Assembly (NCBI RefSeq): GCF_015706575.1
Contig: NW_024037052.1
Span: forward strand, 1,302,001-1,366,000
Direction: 5' to 3'
Source of the DNA: Patiria miniata
Lineage: Eukaryota > Echinodermata > Asteroidea > Valvatida > Asterinidae
Length of the DNA: 64,000 nucleotides
Shown: positions 61,125 through 64,000 of the stretch, in pieces
How the letters are laid out: every line of letters begins with the position of its first letter
Numbering within the stretch: position 1 is the first letter of the stretch
Notes under the pieces: generated by a model
Databases searched by the model: none
What the model was told of the DNA's origin: nothing
The model's input: the letters and a program-made list of their open reading frames with translations, nothing else
Translations under genes and position numbers: made by a program

Positions 61125-63080
61125 TCCAAACCGGATGCAATTTTACAGACCTGTAACATCTTTTTACAATTCGAATGCATTTCTTAAAACAGAATAAAAT
61201 ATTACAGACCTACTGTAATATGTTTTTACGATTCAAATGCATTTCTCAAAATCTAATGCAATTTTACAGACCTAACATGTTTTTAAAATTCGAATGCATT
61301 TCCTTAAAAACCGAATGCAATTTTACAGACCTAACATGTTTTTACAATTCGAATGCATTTCCTAGAACCGAATGCAATTTTACAGACCGAACGTGTTTGT
61401 ATGATTCGAATGCATTTCCTAAAACTGAATGCATTTTTACAGACCTAACATGTTTTTACAGACCTAACATGTTTTTACGATTCGAATGCAGTTCAAACCG
61501 AATGAAAGTTTACAAACCTACACTCCAATGCAGATAACCCGACATGAAACAGCCGTATATGTTTTGAATTTGAAAAGCGTTTCAATCTTTTTGGCCACAT
61601 TCAGCCCGAATTTTACCGATGATCCGAAGTGCACCCAAATCTGCGTGAACCTGGCCGCGTATTCGGCCCGATCCTCCAGCCCCGTATTCACGTAGTACGG
61701 AGGCCAATAAACAACACTATAGTTATGAGTTTTAAAAACTATTGTTTTTGCAACAAAACCGCCACATTGAGGACTAAAGAGCAGTCAAAATGCCCATGAC
61801 ATAAATAAGGGTGTCGCCCTGTCTACACTAGATTTTTCCCTGTTTTAAAGGGGAATAGGGTTCCCCCCCTACAATTTGTTGTTCATTTTTTTACTCAGTC
61901 TTGTGAATTTCTCATTTCTTTTGTTGGTTTACTCGGGATGGGTCCACTAGGTCCCCTCGTAGTTTACTTGTTTTCAATATTTAAATGTTTATATTTTTTC
62001 ATATTTCAATTTTTGATATGAAATGCCTTGTATTGATATTTTTTACATCTTTTTTTAAGTATGTTTTCCTACAACTGTTATTATTTTATGTTTAGATTGG
62101 CTTATTTTGTAAAAACTGCAAAGTGCCTTGAGGGTCTTTTAGGCGGATTTTGGCGCTTTATAAATATCCATTATTATTATTTTTATTATTATTACACTTT
62201 ATTTTGGTTTCAGCTGTATGAGGTGTTGCACATCAAGTTTTGCAGTTTTTACAAAATAAGCCAATCTTAACATTATAATTACAAACAGTTGTAGGAAAAC
62301 ATACTTAAAAAAAGATGTAAAAAATATCAATACAAGGCATTTCATATCAAAAATTGAAATATGAAAAAATATAAACATTTAAATATTGAAAACAAGTAAA
62401 CTACGAGGGGACCTAGTGGACCCATCCCGAGTAAACCAACAAAAGAAATGAGAAATTCACAAGACTGAGTAAAAAAAGGAACAACAAATTGTAGGGGGGG
62501 AACCCTATTCCCCTTAAAACAGGAAAAAAACTAGTGTAGACAGGGCGACACCCTTATTTATGTCATGGGCATTTTGACTGCTCTTTAGTCCTCAATGTGG
62601 CGGTTTTGTTGCAGAAACAATAGTTTTTAAAACTCATAACTATAGTGTTGTTTATTGGCCTCCGTACTACGTGAATACGGGGCTGGAGAATCGCGCCGAA
62701 TATGCGGCCAGGTTCACGCAGGTTTGGGTGCACTTCGGATCATCGGTAAAGTTCGGGCCGAACGTGGTCAAAAAGATTGAAACGCTTTTCAAATTCAAAA
62801 CATATATACGGCTGTTTCATGTCTGGAAATCTGCATTGGAGTGTTAGGTTTGTGACCTTTCATTCGGTTTTCGAACTGCATTTGAATCGTAAAAACATGT
62901 TAGGTCTGTAAAAACACGTTAGGTCTGTAAAAATGCATTTGGTTTTAGGAAATGCATTCGAATCGTACAAACATGTTCGGTCTGTAAAATTGCATTCGGT
63001 AAATTAGGAAATGCATTCGAATTGTAAAAACATGTTAGGTCTGTTAAATTGCATTTGGTTTTAGGAAATGCATTCGAAAA
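61125..63080. mobile_element. Large foldback structure (~2 kb) splitting the minisatellite
   Basis: Inner arms at 61495-62120 and 62235-62870 are inverted and nearly identical, with a ~110-bp loop containing a TTATTATT run. Outside them lie arrays of a ~60-bp motif (ATTCGAATGCATTTCCTAAA, then TTTTACAGACCTAACATG) at 61140-61500 and its complement at 62850-63075. 'GCCTTGAGGGTCTTTTAGGC' with a TTATTATT tail near the centre resembles the end of a retroposon. The exact ends and target duplication were not resolved. It is non-coding. Confidence 0.75.
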
Positions 63081-63611
63081 TCATAACGCAATGTCCAGCT
63101 ACGAAACACGAAACGAATTCGAAGTGTTGTTATTCCGCGAAGTTATGATGGCGCTGCACTATTGGTGGATTAAAAAGGCAAGTAACGTTCGAGTTATCCT
63201 ACACAGGCAACCCATCGCGCAACACAGATCTGCGCGATCATCCAATAGTACAGATTGGCCAGATCGCGCTTAACATAAACGTGCACACAATCATGAGTAT
63301 AACTGGTTTCCTACTTCGACTACGCAAAGTGTATATGAGTTTTGTGGGAATCATCGAAATTGCAGTTTCTCACATACTGCATACGTATAAGGACATGGCT
63401 TATACATTGCCTAACGCTATGTATGAATCGAATCCTTGTACACGTCCATGTGGCATAGGAATTAAGTGCTGTTTTTGTGTGCCGGTGGGGCCAGGGACGG
63501 GCGAACTTCCCATGCGGTGCGCCATCAAAAATCATGGTACTCTCGCTATTTTACCCTATTTTATTTTATTTTCCCCTCATGTTCTCAAAAATCGTACTCA
63601 TATGATTTTCA
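63081..63611. other. No recognised gene
   Basis: A more CpG-rich stretch between the foldback and the resumed minisatellite. A 116-codon plus-strand frame (63281-63631) shows a cysteine cluster (CTRPCGIGIKCCFC) but no known domain or splice support. I do not call a gene. Confidence 0.4.
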
Positions 63612-64000
63612 ACACTTTTAACAATATTTGATTGTTACTATCATTGAACAAGTACCCCACATATGGTAACCAGTGTACATGTGGGGTTGGTTGGTTGTGG
63701 GAACCCCTTTGCATTCATTGTTAAACAGCCGTACATTTCCACAAGTACCCCACGTGGTAATACCAGTGTGGGGTTTGTGGAGTTGGGTGACTCTGGAACC
63801 AATCAATTGCCAGTCATTGCTTTACAGGCCCAGCACATTTTCAATTGCACATGGCCGTTGTTATCATCTACATGTAGCACCCACTGTTTTTTACAAGCGT
63901 ACATGTACAGTACATTTGCACACTAGTACCCCACATGGCAAGCAGTGTGGACTTGGCTGGTTTTGTACTATTTGGCAGTTTGTGCTTCACATACCGGGCC
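63612..64000. repeat. Degenerate 94-bp minisatellite units
   Basis: Diverged copies of the 58769-60998 unit (GTACCCCACATATGGTAACC, then GTACCCCACGTGG and GTACCCCACATGGCAAGC) run to the window end. They are less homogeneous than the main block, as expected for array edges. Confidence 0.75.

Overview
The window is repeat-rich eukaryotic DNA with spliced genes. It most likely comes from a marine invertebrate deuterostome such as an echinoderm, hemichordate or amphioxus. The reasons are the abundant TACATGTA and GTAGGCCTA words, the many small DNA transposons, tRNA-type SINEs and the protein families present. The species is inferred, not shown.

Layout. Positions 1-3957 are the end of a tandem array of a ~762-bp satellite, followed by a unique flank (3958-5880). 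Both the array end and the flank recur almost unchanged at 25809-41962 (about 21 units) and 41963-43885. From 5880 to 14437 the DNA is a patchwork of DNA transposons: a Harbinger-type MITE, several foldback elements, a nested pair with clear target duplications and SINE copies. From 14438 to about 21977 lie plus-strand exons of a coiled-coil protein matching CCDC77. Its first visible intron holds four elements nested one inside another, each with its own target-site duplication. A CACTGTG-rich palindromic satellite (22340-23500) and a sparse stretch follow, up to a 500-base run of N (25309-25808).

From 43886 to 46143 there are more tandem repeats. From 46898 to 58661, on the minus strand, is one multi-exon gene. 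It encodes the C-terminal half of a KMT5A-like SET domain, a run of about 17 near-identical 18-residue repeats, two zinc fingers, a tyrosine-recombinase-like domain and a C-terminal Myb/SANT-like segment. Intron phases agree at every junction. The largest exon is split by a 4163-bp foldback transposon with a 3-bp target duplication, which puts a stop codon immediately after the first zinc finger. A tandemly duplicated small exon lies near its 3' end.

From 58.7 kb to the end is a 94-bp minisatellite interrupted by a further large foldback structure (about 61.1-63.1 kb).

The two genes are not obviously related in function. The main themes are a SET/recombinase fusion gene broken in this assembly, an unusually rich collection of foldback elements whose arms are made of short tandem motifs, and a duplicated satellite end. 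I recognised no retrovirus, LTR element or Polinton.
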